In this document: positions 35,599 through 44,172 of the stretch, one piece after another | How the letters are laid out: each line of letters begins with the position of its first letter | How positions within the stretch are numbered: the stretch's first letter is position 1 | Assembly: GCF_902712875.1 (NCBI RefSeq) | Contig: NZ_LR743509.1 | Location: 4,533,501 to 4,597,500 of the forward strand | Reading direction: 5' to 3' | Origin: Hyphomicrobium sp. ghe19 | GTDB lineage: Bacteria > Pseudomonadota > Alphaproteobacteria > Rhizobiales > Hyphomicrobiaceae | DNA: 64,000 nt | The notes under the pieces: generated by a model | What the model saw: the letters and a program-made list of their open reading frames with translations, nothing else | Databases searched by the model: none | Told to the model about the DNA's origin: nothing | Translations under genes and position numbers: made by a program

Positions 35599-35859
35599 CT
35601 AACGACGCTGGCCGCCGACACCACCGCTTTGGACGCCGCCGGGCCGCGTGTTGTAAATCGATGGATTGGTGTAGTTCCTCAGGCGGTCCGGGTAGGTCGG
35701 GGCAGGCGAGCCGACATTTCTATCGCCGCTATTCACGGTGCTCGGCGGTGTGCGGATGATCACGTCCGATCCTCCAGACGTCTGACCTGATGCCGTTTGC
35801 GCCCAGACCGGCGCAACAACAACCAGCGCCGCCGCGACGGCGAGGATTGGTTTTTTCAT
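35599..35859 (-). CDS. Small exported protein, unknown function
   Basis: Eighty-six residues from ATG 35859 (GAGG 8 bases upstream; another ATG lies 4 codons earlier). A signal peptide (KKPILAVAAALVVVAPVWA, about 2-20) is followed by a mature part rich in Gly, Ser, Asn and Pro (SDVIIRTPPSTVNSGD, PTYPDRLRNYTNPS) with no cysteines and no known domain. Likely periplasmic. It lies upstream of cydA on the same strand but 277 bases away, so it is probably not in that operon. Confidence 0.65.
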   Translation of the reverse strand: MKKPILAVAAALVVVAPVWAQTASGQTSGGSDVIIRTPPSTVNSGDRNVGSPAPTYPDRLRNYTNPSIYNTRPGGVQSGGVGGQRR

Positions 35860-35951
35860 TTTCAGCCTCATAATTCATCGTCACGCATGGTCCCACCCGC
35901 CTCATTTACATGGGGAATCCGGATCAGGCTGCAAGGCTGGCCGTATTTGCG

Positions 35952-36077
35952 TCAGCGGATCAGGAAGATGGTCCAAGTGGCCAAGCCGACGAGGACGGCG
36001 CAAAGCAGCGTTAGCATGAGCGAATAGCTCATCGAAGGTCTTTCGCTGCCATCGGGGGGATCAGTGAGTTTTGACAT
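35952..36077 (-). CDS. Possible 41-residue single-helix membrane protein
   Basis: A short frame gives MSKLTDPPDGSERPSMSYSL followed by MLTLLCAVLVGLATWTIFLIR and a stop. The polar N-terminus plus one well-formed hydrophobic helix is the shape of small membrane proteins. No clear ribosome site precedes the ATG, and no family is recognised. Supported only by hydrophobicity and GC-ending codons. Confidence 0.35.
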   Translation of the reverse strand: MSKLTDPPDGSERPSMSYSLMLTLLCAVLVGLATWTIFLIR

Positions 36078-36341
36078 GAAGCATCAGGAATACAAATTGT
36101 TTGAACTGATTATGATGGAAACTTAGTACGATTTTTCAGTGTGTTGGCAGTGAAATGTCGAAAAGTGGTTGATCCTTTGTGAATAAGTTTTTGAACTAGG
36201 TTCCGCATCGAGGCGTCGCGGACCTACGATCATTCGACATAGAGCATTCGCGGAACGGCCGAATAATCTGGAATTTCACGCGATCCGGCATATTTTGAGT
36301 CCGCGGCGGGGAGTGCTTCCGAGAGCTTGAGGAGCTTTAGG

Positions 36342-36626
36342 ATGACAATACCGTACGTCAGCGGCTGCATTGCGGCCGCGGTAGCTATTCTCGGGCTCGG
36401 CGCGTTCAGCATGATCGCTTATGGGGATGCGGAGCCCGAAAGCGTTCGGATCCAGAAAGAAGCCGAGAAGTCCTACAAGACGACGCCGGTCGTCCCGATT
36501 GATCGGCCGAATTCTCATCACCGCGAGTTTTTGAAAGATGGACCGGCCGGCTATCAGCTCGGTCCGGCGCCGCCCATTCCCGGTACGGGCGGGCCAGGAA
36601 GTGGAAAACGCGCGTCCGGAAAGTAG
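36342..36626 (+). CDS. Small membrane-anchored/exported protein, unknown function
   Basis: ATG 36342 has GAGGAGC about 10 bases upstream; the protein has 94 residues. It has an N-terminal hydrophobic helix (about 8-30, GCIAAAVAILGLGAFSMIAY) and a hydrophilic tail with QKEAEKSYKTTPVVPIDRP and a Gly/Pro-rich end (GPAPPIPGTGGPGSGKR). Probably a periplasm-facing anchored peptide. No domain recognised; the neighbours (an MHS transporter downstream) give no hint. Confidence 0.55.
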   Translation: MTIPYVSGCIAAAVAILGLGAFSMIAYGDAEPESVRIQKEAEKSYKTTPVVPIDRPNSHHREFLKDGPAGYQLGPAPPIPGTGGPGSGKRASGK

Positions 36627-36934
36627 GGTGACGATTTTTCCAGGGCCCGAGCGGGGCTCCACAAGTTCATGCACGACGGTCGCGGGAGCTAACGTCACGC
36701 CGCCGGGGTATCTGCGTAGCAGCCCGCCCCTCAACACATGCCGAACCTCAGTCTACCCTGGCAAGGTCCTGATCCGGAAAGGCGAATGGCGCTCGGGAGA
36801 GACGCTGCGGCATCCGGCACATTGGACAATTTGCCCAATGCCCTCGCGGTTGGGACCGGGACAAGAAGCTACGAAGAGGCTCGCGGTCGCTTTGCGCGCA
36901 GAGCTGGGCATGGTTCAAGGAGCAATTACGGCCG
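36627..36934 (+). other. Leader of the MHS transporter gene with a possible short frame
   Basis: No recognisable gene. One frame, ATG 36738 to TGA 36938, encodes about 66 residues (MPNLSLPWQGPDPERRMALG onward) and overlaps the transporter ATG by ATGA, as coupled genes do. Its composition is not distinctive and no homologue comes to mind. It could be a leader peptide or chance. Confidence 0.25.
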
Positions 36935-38251
36935 ATGAGTGGAGCCTCAGCCACGTTCGAACGGGACGCGAGAATCGTGAATGCCCGTCACGGAGATGTT
37001 AATCCCGGCGAGATCGCCATCGGGGTCATCATCGGCCGGACCTCGGAGTTTTTCGACTTCTTCGTCTACGCCATTGCGTCAGTCCTCGTTTTTCCCAAGC
37101 TCGTTTTTCCGCATCTCGATGCGCTGACCGGCACGCTTTATTCGTTCGCGATTTTCGCGCTCGCTTTCGTGGCCCGCCCGATCGGCACCGTCATCTTCAT
37201 GGGCATCGATCGCGCCTACGGTAAGGGCGTGAAGCTGACCATCACGCTGTTCTTGCTCGGCAGCTCGACCGTCGCGATCGCGTTCCTTCCCGGCTACGAA
37301 CAAATCGGCTGGGCATCGGCGTTTCTTCTCGCGGCTTTCCGCATCGGCCAGGGCCTTGCTCTCGGCGGCGAATGGGATGGACTTCCCGCACTGCTAGCGC
37401 TTAACGCGCCTGAAAAGCGCCGCGGCTGGTACGCGATGATCCCGCAACTTGGCGCGCCGCTCGGCTTGATGGTCGCAGCTGCTCTCTTTGCCTATTTTGC
37501 TGCCAACCTTTCGTCGGAAGATTTCCTCGATTGGGGCTGGCGCTATCCGTTCTTCGTTGCGTTCGCGATCAACGTCGTTGCGCTCTTCGCGCGGCTTCGC
37601 ATGGTGGTGACGCCGGAATACACGCAGCACTTCGAGCAGCGTGAACTCGAGCCGAAGCCCATCGGAGAGACGATCCGCGTCGAGGGCGTGCATATCGTCA
37701 TCGGTGCGTTCGCACCGCTCGCGAGCTTTGCGCTCTTTCACATGGTCACGGTGTTCCCGCTTTCGTGGGTCTTCCTTTACACGGATCAGAGCCCATCGCG
37801 CTTTCTCGTCATCGAGCTCATCGGTGCTGTCGTCGGTCTCGTGACCATCGTGCTCTCCGGGTATGTGGCCGATCGCGTTGGCCGCAGAAATCTGCTGTCC
37901 GCGACGGCGGCTGCCATTGCCGCCTTCAGCGGGTTCGCGCCGCAGCTTCTCAACGGCGGCGACGTCGGCGAAGTCATCTTCATGGTGTCCGGCTTCATCC
38001 TGCTCGGCTTGTCGTTCGGGCAGTCGTCGGGCGCGGTGGCCTCGAATTTCTCGAAGGCTTATCGCTACACGGGATCGGCGTTGACGACGGACCTTGCCTG
38101 GCTCGTCGGCGCTGGGTTTGCGCCGTTCGTCGCGCTTTATCTGTCGAGCCAATTCGGTCTGATGGCGGCTGGCGGGTATCTGCTCTCAGGCGCCGTCGTT
38201 ACGCTGCTGGCGCTGGCGATGAGCCGTCAGCTCGAGTCGACTGATCGCTAA
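36935..38251 (+). CDS. MFS transporter, metabolite:H+ symporter (MHS) type
   Basis: A 438-residue carrier with twelve predicted helices. The MHS opening SEFFDFFVYAIASVLVFPKL (about 36-56) and GQGLALGGEWDGLPALLALN (helix 4-5 signature) are present, with the MFS loop DRAYGKGVK and DRVGRRNLLS in the second half. Relatives (ProP, ShiA, KgtP, CitA) import organic acids, betaines or shikimate. The substrate is not deducible. It lies upstream of a separate gene set for oxalate handling, so a carboxylate is possible. A strong terminator follows. Confidence 0.88.
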   Translation: MSGASATFERDARIVNARHGDVNPGEIAIGVIIGRTSEFFDFFVYAIASVLVFPKLVFPHLDALTGTLYSFAIFALAFVARPIGTVIFMGIDRAYGKGVKLTITLFLLGSSTVAIAFLPGYEQIGWASAFLLAAFRIGQGLALGGEWDGLPALLALNAPEKRRGWYAMIPQLGAPLGLMVAAALFAYFAANLSSEDFLDWGWRYPFFVAFAINVVALFARLRMVVTPEYTQHFEQRELEPKPIGETIRVEGVHIVIGAFAPLASFALFHMVTVFPLSWVFLYTDQSPSRFLVIELIGAVVGLVTIVLSGYVADRVGRRNLLSATAAAIAAFSGFAPQLLNGGDVGEVIFMVSGFILLGLSFGQSSGAVASNFSKAYRYTGSALTTDLAWLVGAGFAPFVALYLSSQFGLMAAGGYLLSGAVVTLLALAMSRQLESTDR

Positions 38252-38275
38252 GTTTCTTCGATCACTACCGTCATG

Positions 38276-38310
38276 AAAAACGCGCCCGGCTGTTAGCTGG
38301 GCGCGTTTTT
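38276..38310 (+). terminator. Rho-independent terminator between converging genes
   Basis: AAAAACGCGCCCGGC, loop TGTTA, GCTGGGCGCGTTTTT: a long stem with one wobble, flanked by A- and T-runs so that it can work for the transporter gene on the plus strand and the acyl-CoA ligase gene on the minus strand. Confidence 0.9.
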
Positions 38311-38339
38311 GTTTGTCAGTTTGTGGGCGGCAGCCTGTC

Positions 38340-39863
38340 TCAGGCGAGGCCGAGCTTCTGCGCCAAGCCGATGCGCTGCAGCTTGCCCGTCGCACCTTTC
38401 GGGATTTCCGGCAGAAGCAGAATCTTGCGCGGCACCTTGTAGTTCGCCAAGCGCTCGCCGGCGAAGTCACGCAGCTCGCGCTCGGTTGCTTCCTGGCCTT
38501 CCCGCAGAACGACGGCCGCGGCGACATCCTCGCCGAGTTTGTCGTGCGGCACGGCAAACGTGACGACCTGCAAGACGGCCGGATGATCCATTAGAACTTC
38601 GTCGACCTCGCGCGGCGATACCTTCTCGCCGCCGCGATTGATGATTTCCTTCAATCGGCCCGTGATAGTGATGTAACCGTCGGCATCGATGGTGCCCTGG
38701 TCGCCGGTGCGGAACCAGCCGTTGGTGAAGGCTTCGCCGTTCGCCTTGTCATTGTTCTCGTATCCGGCGGTGACGTTGTCGCCGCGGATGACGATCTCGC
38801 CGACTTCGCCGGCTCCGAGCAAATTGCCGTTGGTGTCCATAATGGCAACCTCGGGTCCGGCGGCGATGCCGACGGTGCCGGGTTTCCGTACGCCACCGAT
38901 CGGGTTCGACGCCATTTGGTGCGACGCTTCGGTCATGCCGTACGCTTCGACGACGGGCGCGCCGAATGCGGCTTCGAGTTCGGTGATGACTTGCGGCGGC
39001 AGCGACGACGAGGACGAGCGAATGAAGCGCAGCTTATGTCGCGCAATCGTTTCGCGATTGTGGTTGGCGCGGCCGACGATCGCCTGATGCATGGTCGGGA
39101 CCGCTGTGTACCAAGTCGGCGCGGCCTCTTCCATTGCCGAGAAGAATTTGAGGGCATTGAAGCCGGGCGTGCAGAAGATCGAGCCACCGCGCGACAGCGG
39201 CGCGAGTACGCCCGCGATCAGTCCGTGAATGTGGAAGAGCGGCATTATGTTGAGCGCGCGATCGTCGGCCGCGAGGTTCAGTGCCGCCGCGATGTTGGAC
39301 GCGGACGCCGCGACGTTGCCGTGCGTCAGCGGCACGATCTTGGGACGAGACGTGGTGCCGGACGTGTGGAGGATCAGCGCGGTATCGTCGCTATCTGCCG
39401 GGCCGGGCCGATCAGGCTGTTCGCGGCCGGCGGCAGCAGTCGAAAGCGTGAATGCGCCCGCGCCGTGCGCGGGATCGGACTTGAGCGTGATGATGGTGAT
39501 GCCGCGCTTTTCGGCGACGCCGACCGCGGGCGAGGTGCTGCCTTCCTCAACGATGAGCGCTTTCGTGTTGATGTCCGACATGTAGAAGTCGAACTCGTCG
39601 GCGCGATATCCCGGGTTGAGCGGCGCAGCGGTCGCGGCCGACGCGGTTGCAACGAAGGCCGTCGCCATTTCCGGGCCATTCGGAAGTACGATCGCGACAC
39701 GGTCTCCGCGGCCTATCCCGAACTCGTTCAAGCGAGCGATCGTTCTCAGAATGAGCGTGCGAAAGCCCGCATATGTGAGTGGTTCGGCGCCCGAAGCTCT
39801 GATCGCCGGGGCCTGGTCATCGCCTGCTTTGAGAAGGTCGTGAAGTGTCGCGCTCGTTGTCAT
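38340..39863 (-). CDS. AMP-forming acyl-CoA ligase, probable oxalate-CoA ligase
   Basis: A 507-residue adenylate-forming enzyme. P-loop LHTSGTTSRPKIVPLTHGN (about 167-185), A5 YGMTEASHQM, A7 WFRTGDQG, A8 GRLKEIINRGGEKVSP and the catalytic Lys in GATGKLQRIG are all present. Length and motifs, notably HGNVAASASNIAAAL and the MTEASHQMASNP region, resemble the Pcs60/AAE3 oxalyl-CoA synthetase group. That, with a PanE-family reductase 59 bases upstream on the same strand and an OxlT-type carrier beyond, points to oxalate activation (oxalate + ATP + CoA -> oxalyl-CoA). Fatty-acid substrates cannot be ruled out from sequence alone. Confidence 0.75.
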   Translation of the reverse strand: MTTSATLHDLLKAGDDQAPAIRASGAEPLTYAGFRTLILRTIARLNEFGIGRGDRVAIVLPNGPEMATAFVATASAATAAPLNPGYRADEFDFYMSDINTKALIVEEGSTSPAVGVAEKRGITIITLKSDPAHGAGAFTLSTAAAGREQPDRPGPADSDDTALILHTSGTTSRPKIVPLTHGNVAASASNIAAALNLAADDRALNIMPLFHIHGLIAGVLAPLSRGGSIFCTPGFNALKFFSAMEEAAPTWYTAVPTMHQAIVGRANHNRETIARHKLRFIRSSSSSLPPQVITELEAAFGAPVVEAYGMTEASHQMASNPIGGVRKPGTVGIAAGPEVAIMDTNGNLLGAGEVGEIVIRGDNVTAGYENNDKANGEAFTNGWFRTGDQGTIDADGYITITGRLKEIINRGGEKVSPREVDEVLMDHPAVLQVVTFAVPHDKLGEDVAAAVVLREGQEATERELRDFAGERLANYKVPRKILLLPEIPKGATGKLQRIGLAQKLGLA

Positions 39864-39922
39864 TTTGTTACTCGTGTCTCCAGTGCGTCGCCATTTGAAG
39901 GCGTCGTCACGCTTTTTTCAAC

Positions 39923-40927
39923 TCAGGCTTTTTCGATTCTCAGGCGGCCGCCATCGCGTGCGAGCGTCGCCGCAAGCAGCTTCACGCAGGCGTAAACCGT
40001 CTCGATTTGCGGGGTCGGGACGTTGGCGATCTGGCCTAGTTCGATGACGGAGCCAATCAGCGCATCGGCTTCGATGCCGCGGCCTGCCTCGATATCCTGA
40101 AGCATCGACGTCTTGTGCGGGCCGACAGCCTCGGCTCCCGCAATGCGTTTCTCCAAGGGAATTCGGAAGCGAACGCCCAGAGCTTCGCCGACGGATTGGG
40201 CTTCGCGCATGAGGCGTGCGGCCGCGTCCCGCGTCGGCTGGAATTTGCAGATATCCTCAAGAGTAGCATGTGTGAGGGCGCTGATCGGATTGAAGCTCAG
40301 GTTCCCCCAGAGCTTCGTCCAGATCTCGGCGCGGATATCGCCTGCGACGGGGGCTTTGAAGCCCGCTTTCTGCAACGCCTCGGAAATACGCACTATGCGT
40401 TCAGTTTTCGAATTGTCGATTTCGGCGATCGAGAAGCGGTTGCCTTCGATATGCTTAATAACGCCGGGCTCGGTTATCTCAGCAGCCGGATAAACGACGC
40501 TGCCAAGCACGCGTTCGGCCGGCAGATTGTCGGCGATGATGCCGCCGGGATCGACGCTTTCGAGGCGCCGGCCTTCGTGCGGTCCGCTGACGCGCAAGAA
40601 ATACCACCAGGGAATTCCGTTCTGTGCGGTGAGCACGGCGGTGTCGCGACCATACATCGCGGGAAGATCGCGAACGACGGCTGCGACCTGATGTGCCTTC
40701 ATTCCGAGGATGACCAGATCCTGTTCGCTCACGTCCGCGATTTTATCTGTCGCAGCGATGCGAGAGATGTTTTCGCGTCCGTCCTCTTCGATCAGCTTCA
40801 GTCCATTCGCGCGGATCGCGGCAAGATGGGGCCCGCGAGCGATGACGGTGACCTCTTCGCCGGACTGCGCGAGGCGTGCGGCAAGCAGGCCGCCGATACC
40901 ACCTGCACCGACGACACAAATTTTCAT
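39923..40927 (-). CDS. panE: PanE/ApbA-family reductase, probable oxalyl-CoA reductase
   Basis: A 334-residue 2-dehydropantoate 2-reductase-fold protein from ATG 40927 (GAGG 6 bases upstream). The NADP motif is CVVGAGGIGGLLAARLAQSG (4-23); the catalytic Lys lies in WTKLWGNLSFNPISAL; EADALIG matches the conserved C-terminal acidic region. In Methylobacterium extorquens AM1 the paralogue PanE2 is the oxalyl-CoA reductase that makes glyoxylate. Pairing here with an oxalyl-CoA synthetase-like ligase and an oxalate carrier suggests the same job, with glyoxylate feeding the serine cycle. A pantothenate role remains possible if this is the only panE. Confidence 0.75.
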   Translation of the reverse strand: MKICVVGAGGIGGLLAARLAQSGEEVTVIARGPHLAAIRANGLKLIEEDGRENISRIAATDKIADVSEQDLVILGMKAHQVAAVVRDLPAMYGRDTAVLTAQNGIPWWYFLRVSGPHEGRRLESVDPGGIIADNLPAERVLGSVVYPAAEITEPGVIKHIEGNRFSIAEIDNSKTERIVRISEALQKAGFKAPVAGDIRAEIWTKLWGNLSFNPISALTHATLEDICKFQPTRDAAARLMREAQSVGEALGVRFRIPLEKRIAGAEAVGPHKTSMLQDIEAGRGIEADALIGSVIELGQIANVPTPQIETVYACVKLLAATLARDGGRLRIEKA

Positions 40928-41085
40928 TGAACCTCGTCCTTCACGTATTACGCAGCGCAGCAAAAACTTTGTTGCCGGTTCGCGTCAACGCTCCACTTGT
41001 CGAGCGCGATATTTCACGATTTATGTGCGGAGCGCTTTTAGTGCGAAATCAAAAAGAATTACAAGCCTGAGGGAAGGCCCACACT

Positions 41086-42363
41086 ATGACTATTCAAGCG
41101 GAGACGAGCGCTCCCGCCTCAAGTGTCGCGGCGCCGTCGTCGAAGCGCTGGCTGCAGCTGCTTCTTGGCGTGCTGTGCATGACGATGATCGCCAACCTGC
41201 AATACGGTTGGACGCTGTTCGTCAATCCGATGGCTACCAAGTTCGGTTGGGAGCTGGCGGCGATCCAATGGGCATTCACGATCTTCGTTCTGACGGAGAC
41301 GTGGCTCATTCCATTCGAAGGCTATCTCGAAGACAAGTTCGGGCCGCGGCCGCTCGTGCTGTTCGGCGGCATCATGGTCGGCATTTCGTGGGCGATGAAC
41401 TCATACGCGGACTCGCTCATGATGCTCTACGTCGCACAGGCGATCGGCGGCATCGGCGCGGGCGCGGTTTACGGCACGTGCGTTGGAAACGCGCTCAAAT
41501 GGTTTCCCGACCGGCGCGGCCTTGCGGCGGGCGTGACGGCCGCAGGCTTCGGAATGGGGTCTGCACTGACAATCATTCCGATCTCGAAGGTCATCGCCGC
41601 TGACGGATATGAAGCGGCCTTTCTCTATTTCGGAATTCTGCAGTCCGTCGTCATCGTGATTGCATCGTTCCTGCTCAGATCGCCGCCGAAGGAGACGCTC
41701 GCAGCCCGGCCAACGACGCTGGTTTCGGCGCAGCGATCATTCTCACCGTTGGAGATGCTGAAGTCGCCGATCTTCTGGGTCATGTATGCGATGTTCGTTA
41801 TGATGGCGGCCGGCGGGTTGATGGCCACGGCGCAGCTCGCGCCCATCGCTAAGGACTTCAAGGTTGCGGACGTTCCGGTTTCGCTTCTCGGCATTACGTT
41901 GCCGGCGTTGACGTTTGCGCTCTCTCTCGATCGCATTCTCAACGGCGTGACGCGACCGTTCTTCGGCTGGGTCTCGGACAAGATCGGACGTGAGCAGACG
42001 ATGTTCATCGCCTTCGGCATCGAGGGCATCGGCATTCTCGCGCTCGGCCACTATGGGCATGATCCGTTCATGTTCGTGCTGTTGACTGGCCTCGTGTTCT
42101 TCGCGTGGGGTGAAATCTACAGCCTCTTCCCGGCGACGTGCGGCGATACGTTCGGCTCGAAATTCGCGACGACGAACGCAGGCCTTCTCTACACGGCGAA
42201 GGGAACGGCAGCCCTACTCGTGCCGTTCTCCAGCATCCTGACGAAATCGACGGGAAGCTGGCACGCGGTGTTCTACGCGGCAGCGGGAATGAATATCCTG
42301 GCGGCCGTTCTCGCGCTCTTGGTTTTGAAGCCGATGCGAGAGCGGGCTTTGCGGAAGCAGTGA
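41086..42363 (+). CDS. oxlT: OxlT-type oxalate/formate antiporter (MFS)
   Basis: A 425-residue MFS carrier of the oxalate:formate antiporter family, with twelve helices. The N-terminal run is LLLGVLCMTMIANLQYGWTL followed by FVNPMATKFGW. Other signatures are the helix-2 loop EDKFGPRPLVLFGG, GIGAGAVYGTCVGNALKWFP, and SDKIGREQTMFIAFG in the second half. In Oxalobacter, OxlT exchanges oxalate for formate. It is divergent from the panE/ligase pair with a 158-base gap that should contain both promoters. The three genes make a self-contained uptake-activation-reduction set. A terminator follows at 42397. Confidence 0.85.
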   Translation: MTIQAETSAPASSVAAPSSKRWLQLLLGVLCMTMIANLQYGWTLFVNPMATKFGWELAAIQWAFTIFVLTETWLIPFEGYLEDKFGPRPLVLFGGIMVGISWAMNSYADSLMMLYVAQAIGGIGAGAVYGTCVGNALKWFPDRRGLAAGVTAAGFGMGSALTIIPISKVIAADGYEAAFLYFGILQSVVIVIASFLLRSPPKETLAARPTTLVSAQRSFSPLEMLKSPIFWVMYAMFVMMAAGGLMATAQLAPIAKDFKVADVPVSLLGITLPALTFALSLDRILNGVTRPFFGWVSDKIGREQTMFIAFGIEGIGILALGHYGHDPFMFVLLTGLVFFAWGEIYSLFPATCGDTFGSKFATTNAGLLYTAKGTAALLVPFSSILTKSTGSWHAVFYAAAGMNILAAVLALLVLKPMRERALRKQ

Positions 42364-42396
42364 CGCGTCGCTAGATTTCAAATGCTTTGAAAGTTT

Positions 42397-42436
42397 CGAG
42401 CGAGCTGGAACCTGGTTCCGGCTCGTTCGCTTTTTT
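42397..42436 (+). terminator. Rho-independent terminator after oxlT
   Basis: CGAGCGAGC(T)GGAA, loop CCTGG, TTCC(G)GCTCGTTCG followed by C and six Ts: a 14-pair stem including wobbles with a classical T-run, 33 bases after the stop. Confidence 0.88.
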
Positions 42437-42471
42437 CCGACGCGTCTTTCCGGGCGCGTCTCTCCGGCGCG

Positions 42472-43128
42472 TCACGCCGTTTGCGAGGGACCGCCGCGCT
42501 TTCTGAACAGCAAGGCGATTACGAAACCCGCAGCAAAGCCGCCGACGTGAGCCATGTACGCGATGCCTCCGGTATCGGCCGTCTCGGTGTCCGCCACGGA
42601 GCCGACGCCGCTGAGGAGCTGCAGGACGATCCAGAAGCCGATGACGACCATCGCCGGCATCGAGATGACTTGGCGAATGACGAGCACGTCCACACGTGAT
42701 TTTGGAAACATCAGAATGTAGGCGCCGAGCACGCCCGCAATTGCGCCGGAGGCGCCGACGTTCGGGATGTTCGAGCCTTCATTGAAGACATATTGGGCGA
42801 ACGTCGCGGCGACGCCGGCGGTCAAATAGAAGGCGAGGTATTTTACCGGTCCGAAGTTGTCCTCGACGTTATCGCCGAAGATGTAGAGATAGAGCATGTT
42901 GCCGAAGAGGTGCATCCAGCCGCCATGCATGAACATGGCGGTGAAGATCGTCGGCCATTCTGTCGCCGGGCTTTGACTGAAGTGGCTCGGAATGAACGCC
43001 CACTTCTCGACGAATTGGTCGCCGCTGCTCAGTTCGACCAAAAAGAAAAGGATGTTGGCCACTATCAGGGCGTACGTGACGACCGGTGTGGTGCCGACCG
43101 TCGAGTCGTCGTCGCCGATTGGAAACAT
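42472..43128 (-). CDS. Rhomboid-family intramembrane serine protease
   Basis: A 218-residue membrane protein from ATG 43128 (GAGGGG 6 bases upstream; an open frame upstream is not used). Catalytic Ser127 lies in GASGAIAGVLGAY and His194 in AHVGGFAAG, the rhomboid dyad. The conserved HGGWMHLFGNMLYLYIFGDN forms the first loop with the WR-like motif replaced. Six helices are predicted. Rhomboids cleave membrane helices; targets are unknown. No sigma or anti-sigma gene is adjacent, although an RskA-type anti-sigma is encoded 20 kb away. Confidence 0.9.
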   Translation of the reverse strand: MFPIGDDDSTVGTTPVVTYALIVANILFFLVELSSGDQFVEKWAFIPSHFSQSPATEWPTIFTAMFMHGGWMHLFGNMLYLYIFGDNVEDNFGPVKYLAFYLTAGVAATFAQYVFNEGSNIPNVGASGAIAGVLGAYILMFPKSRVDVLVIRQVISMPAMVVIGFWIVLQLLSGVGSVADTETADTGGIAYMAHVGGFAAGFVIALLFRKRGGPSQTA

Positions 43129-43178
43129 GGCCGTCCCCTCAAGAAGCTGCGCCGTGCTCAATGCCGTTGCGTACTCGA

Positions 43179-43961
43179 TCAGGCCGGGTGGGGTTTTCGT
43201 GCCGACATCAGATAATTGACGCCGGTATCTGGATTTCGCGTCCACACGTCCCGCAGCGGATTATACGTGATGCCTTCGAAGTTCGTGTCGGCCAAGCCGG
43301 CCGCCCTGACATATTGTCCGAGCTCTTCGGGCGTGATGAAGCGGTCCCATTGATGGGTGCCGCGCGGCAGCCAGCCGAGAACATACTCAGCGCCGACGAT
43401 GGCGAGAGCCCAGGCCTTGAGCGTCCGGTTGAGTGTGGAGAAAACGGCGATGCCGCCGGGCGCGACCAAGGCCGCGCATTCGGCGACGAACTTCGCGGGG
43501 TCCGGAACGTGCTCGACGACTTCGAGGCATGCGACGATATCGAATAAGCGGCCTTCGGCGACGAGGTCTTCGACGCGGGCTGCGCGGTAATCGATTGTCA
43601 GGCCCTGCGGGTCGGCGTGCGACTTGGCGATTGCGATATTGCGTTCCGAGGGATCGATGGCGGTCACGGTTGCGCCCATGCGCGCCAAGGGTTCGGCGAC
43701 AAGGCCGCCGCCGCAGCCGATGTCGATCGCCGTCAGCCCGGATAGCGGCCTCAGGGCTTTGGCGTCGCGGCCGAACTGTGCGACGGCCGAATCGCGGATG
43801 AACGAGAGGCGTGGGGGGCCGATCTGATGAAGGGGCCGGAATTTCCCCGTGGGGTTCCACCATTCGCTCGCGAGGCGCGAAAAACGCTCGACCTCTTCGC
43901 TATCGAGCGTTCGGTCGCCGTCTCCAGATCTTGGGGCTCCAGATTGTTGCGGTGCGGTCAT
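43179..43961 (-). CDS. ubiG: Ubiquinone biosynthesis O-methyltransferase UbiG
   Basis: A 260-residue SAM-dependent methyltransferase performing both O-methylations of the ubiquinone ring. Motif I is DIGCGGGLVAEPLARMGATV, the post-I acidic residue is in TAIDPSE, and motif II is FDIVACLEVVEHV. UbiG-specific elements are WWNPTGKFRPLHQIGPPRLS near the N-terminus and LGWLPRGTHQWDRFITPEEL. It supplies the quinone used by the bd oxidase encoded nearby. It is divergent from lysC, an arrangement common in Hyphomicrobiales. Confidence 0.95.
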   Translation of the reverse strand: MTAPQQSGAPRSGDGDRTLDSEEVERFSRLASEWWNPTGKFRPLHQIGPPRLSFIRDSAVAQFGRDAKALRPLSGLTAIDIGCGGGLVAEPLARMGATVTAIDPSERNIAIAKSHADPQGLTIDYRAARVEDLVAEGRLFDIVACLEVVEHVPDPAKFVAECAALVAPGGIAVFSTLNRTLKAWALAIVGAEYVLGWLPRGTHQWDRFITPEELGQYVRAAGLADTNFEGITYNPLRDVWTRNPDTGVNYLMSARKPHPA

Positions 43962-44172
43962 TATCCTCTCCGGTCTTAAGCCTTACTCGTGAGCCGGGCG
44001 CTCGTATTGTCAAGGGATTGTCCAATTCGGCCTGGTTTTGGCCTGCCAGGCCGAGGGCAGTTGCAGGGGGGCGCGCGAGCGGTTAAGAAGCGCCGGACTC
44101 AATCCAAATCTCATTACGCGTTTGGCCCCTATCCGGGTCCGAGCGGGTTTGCTCAGGGAAAGCGCTTCGCCG

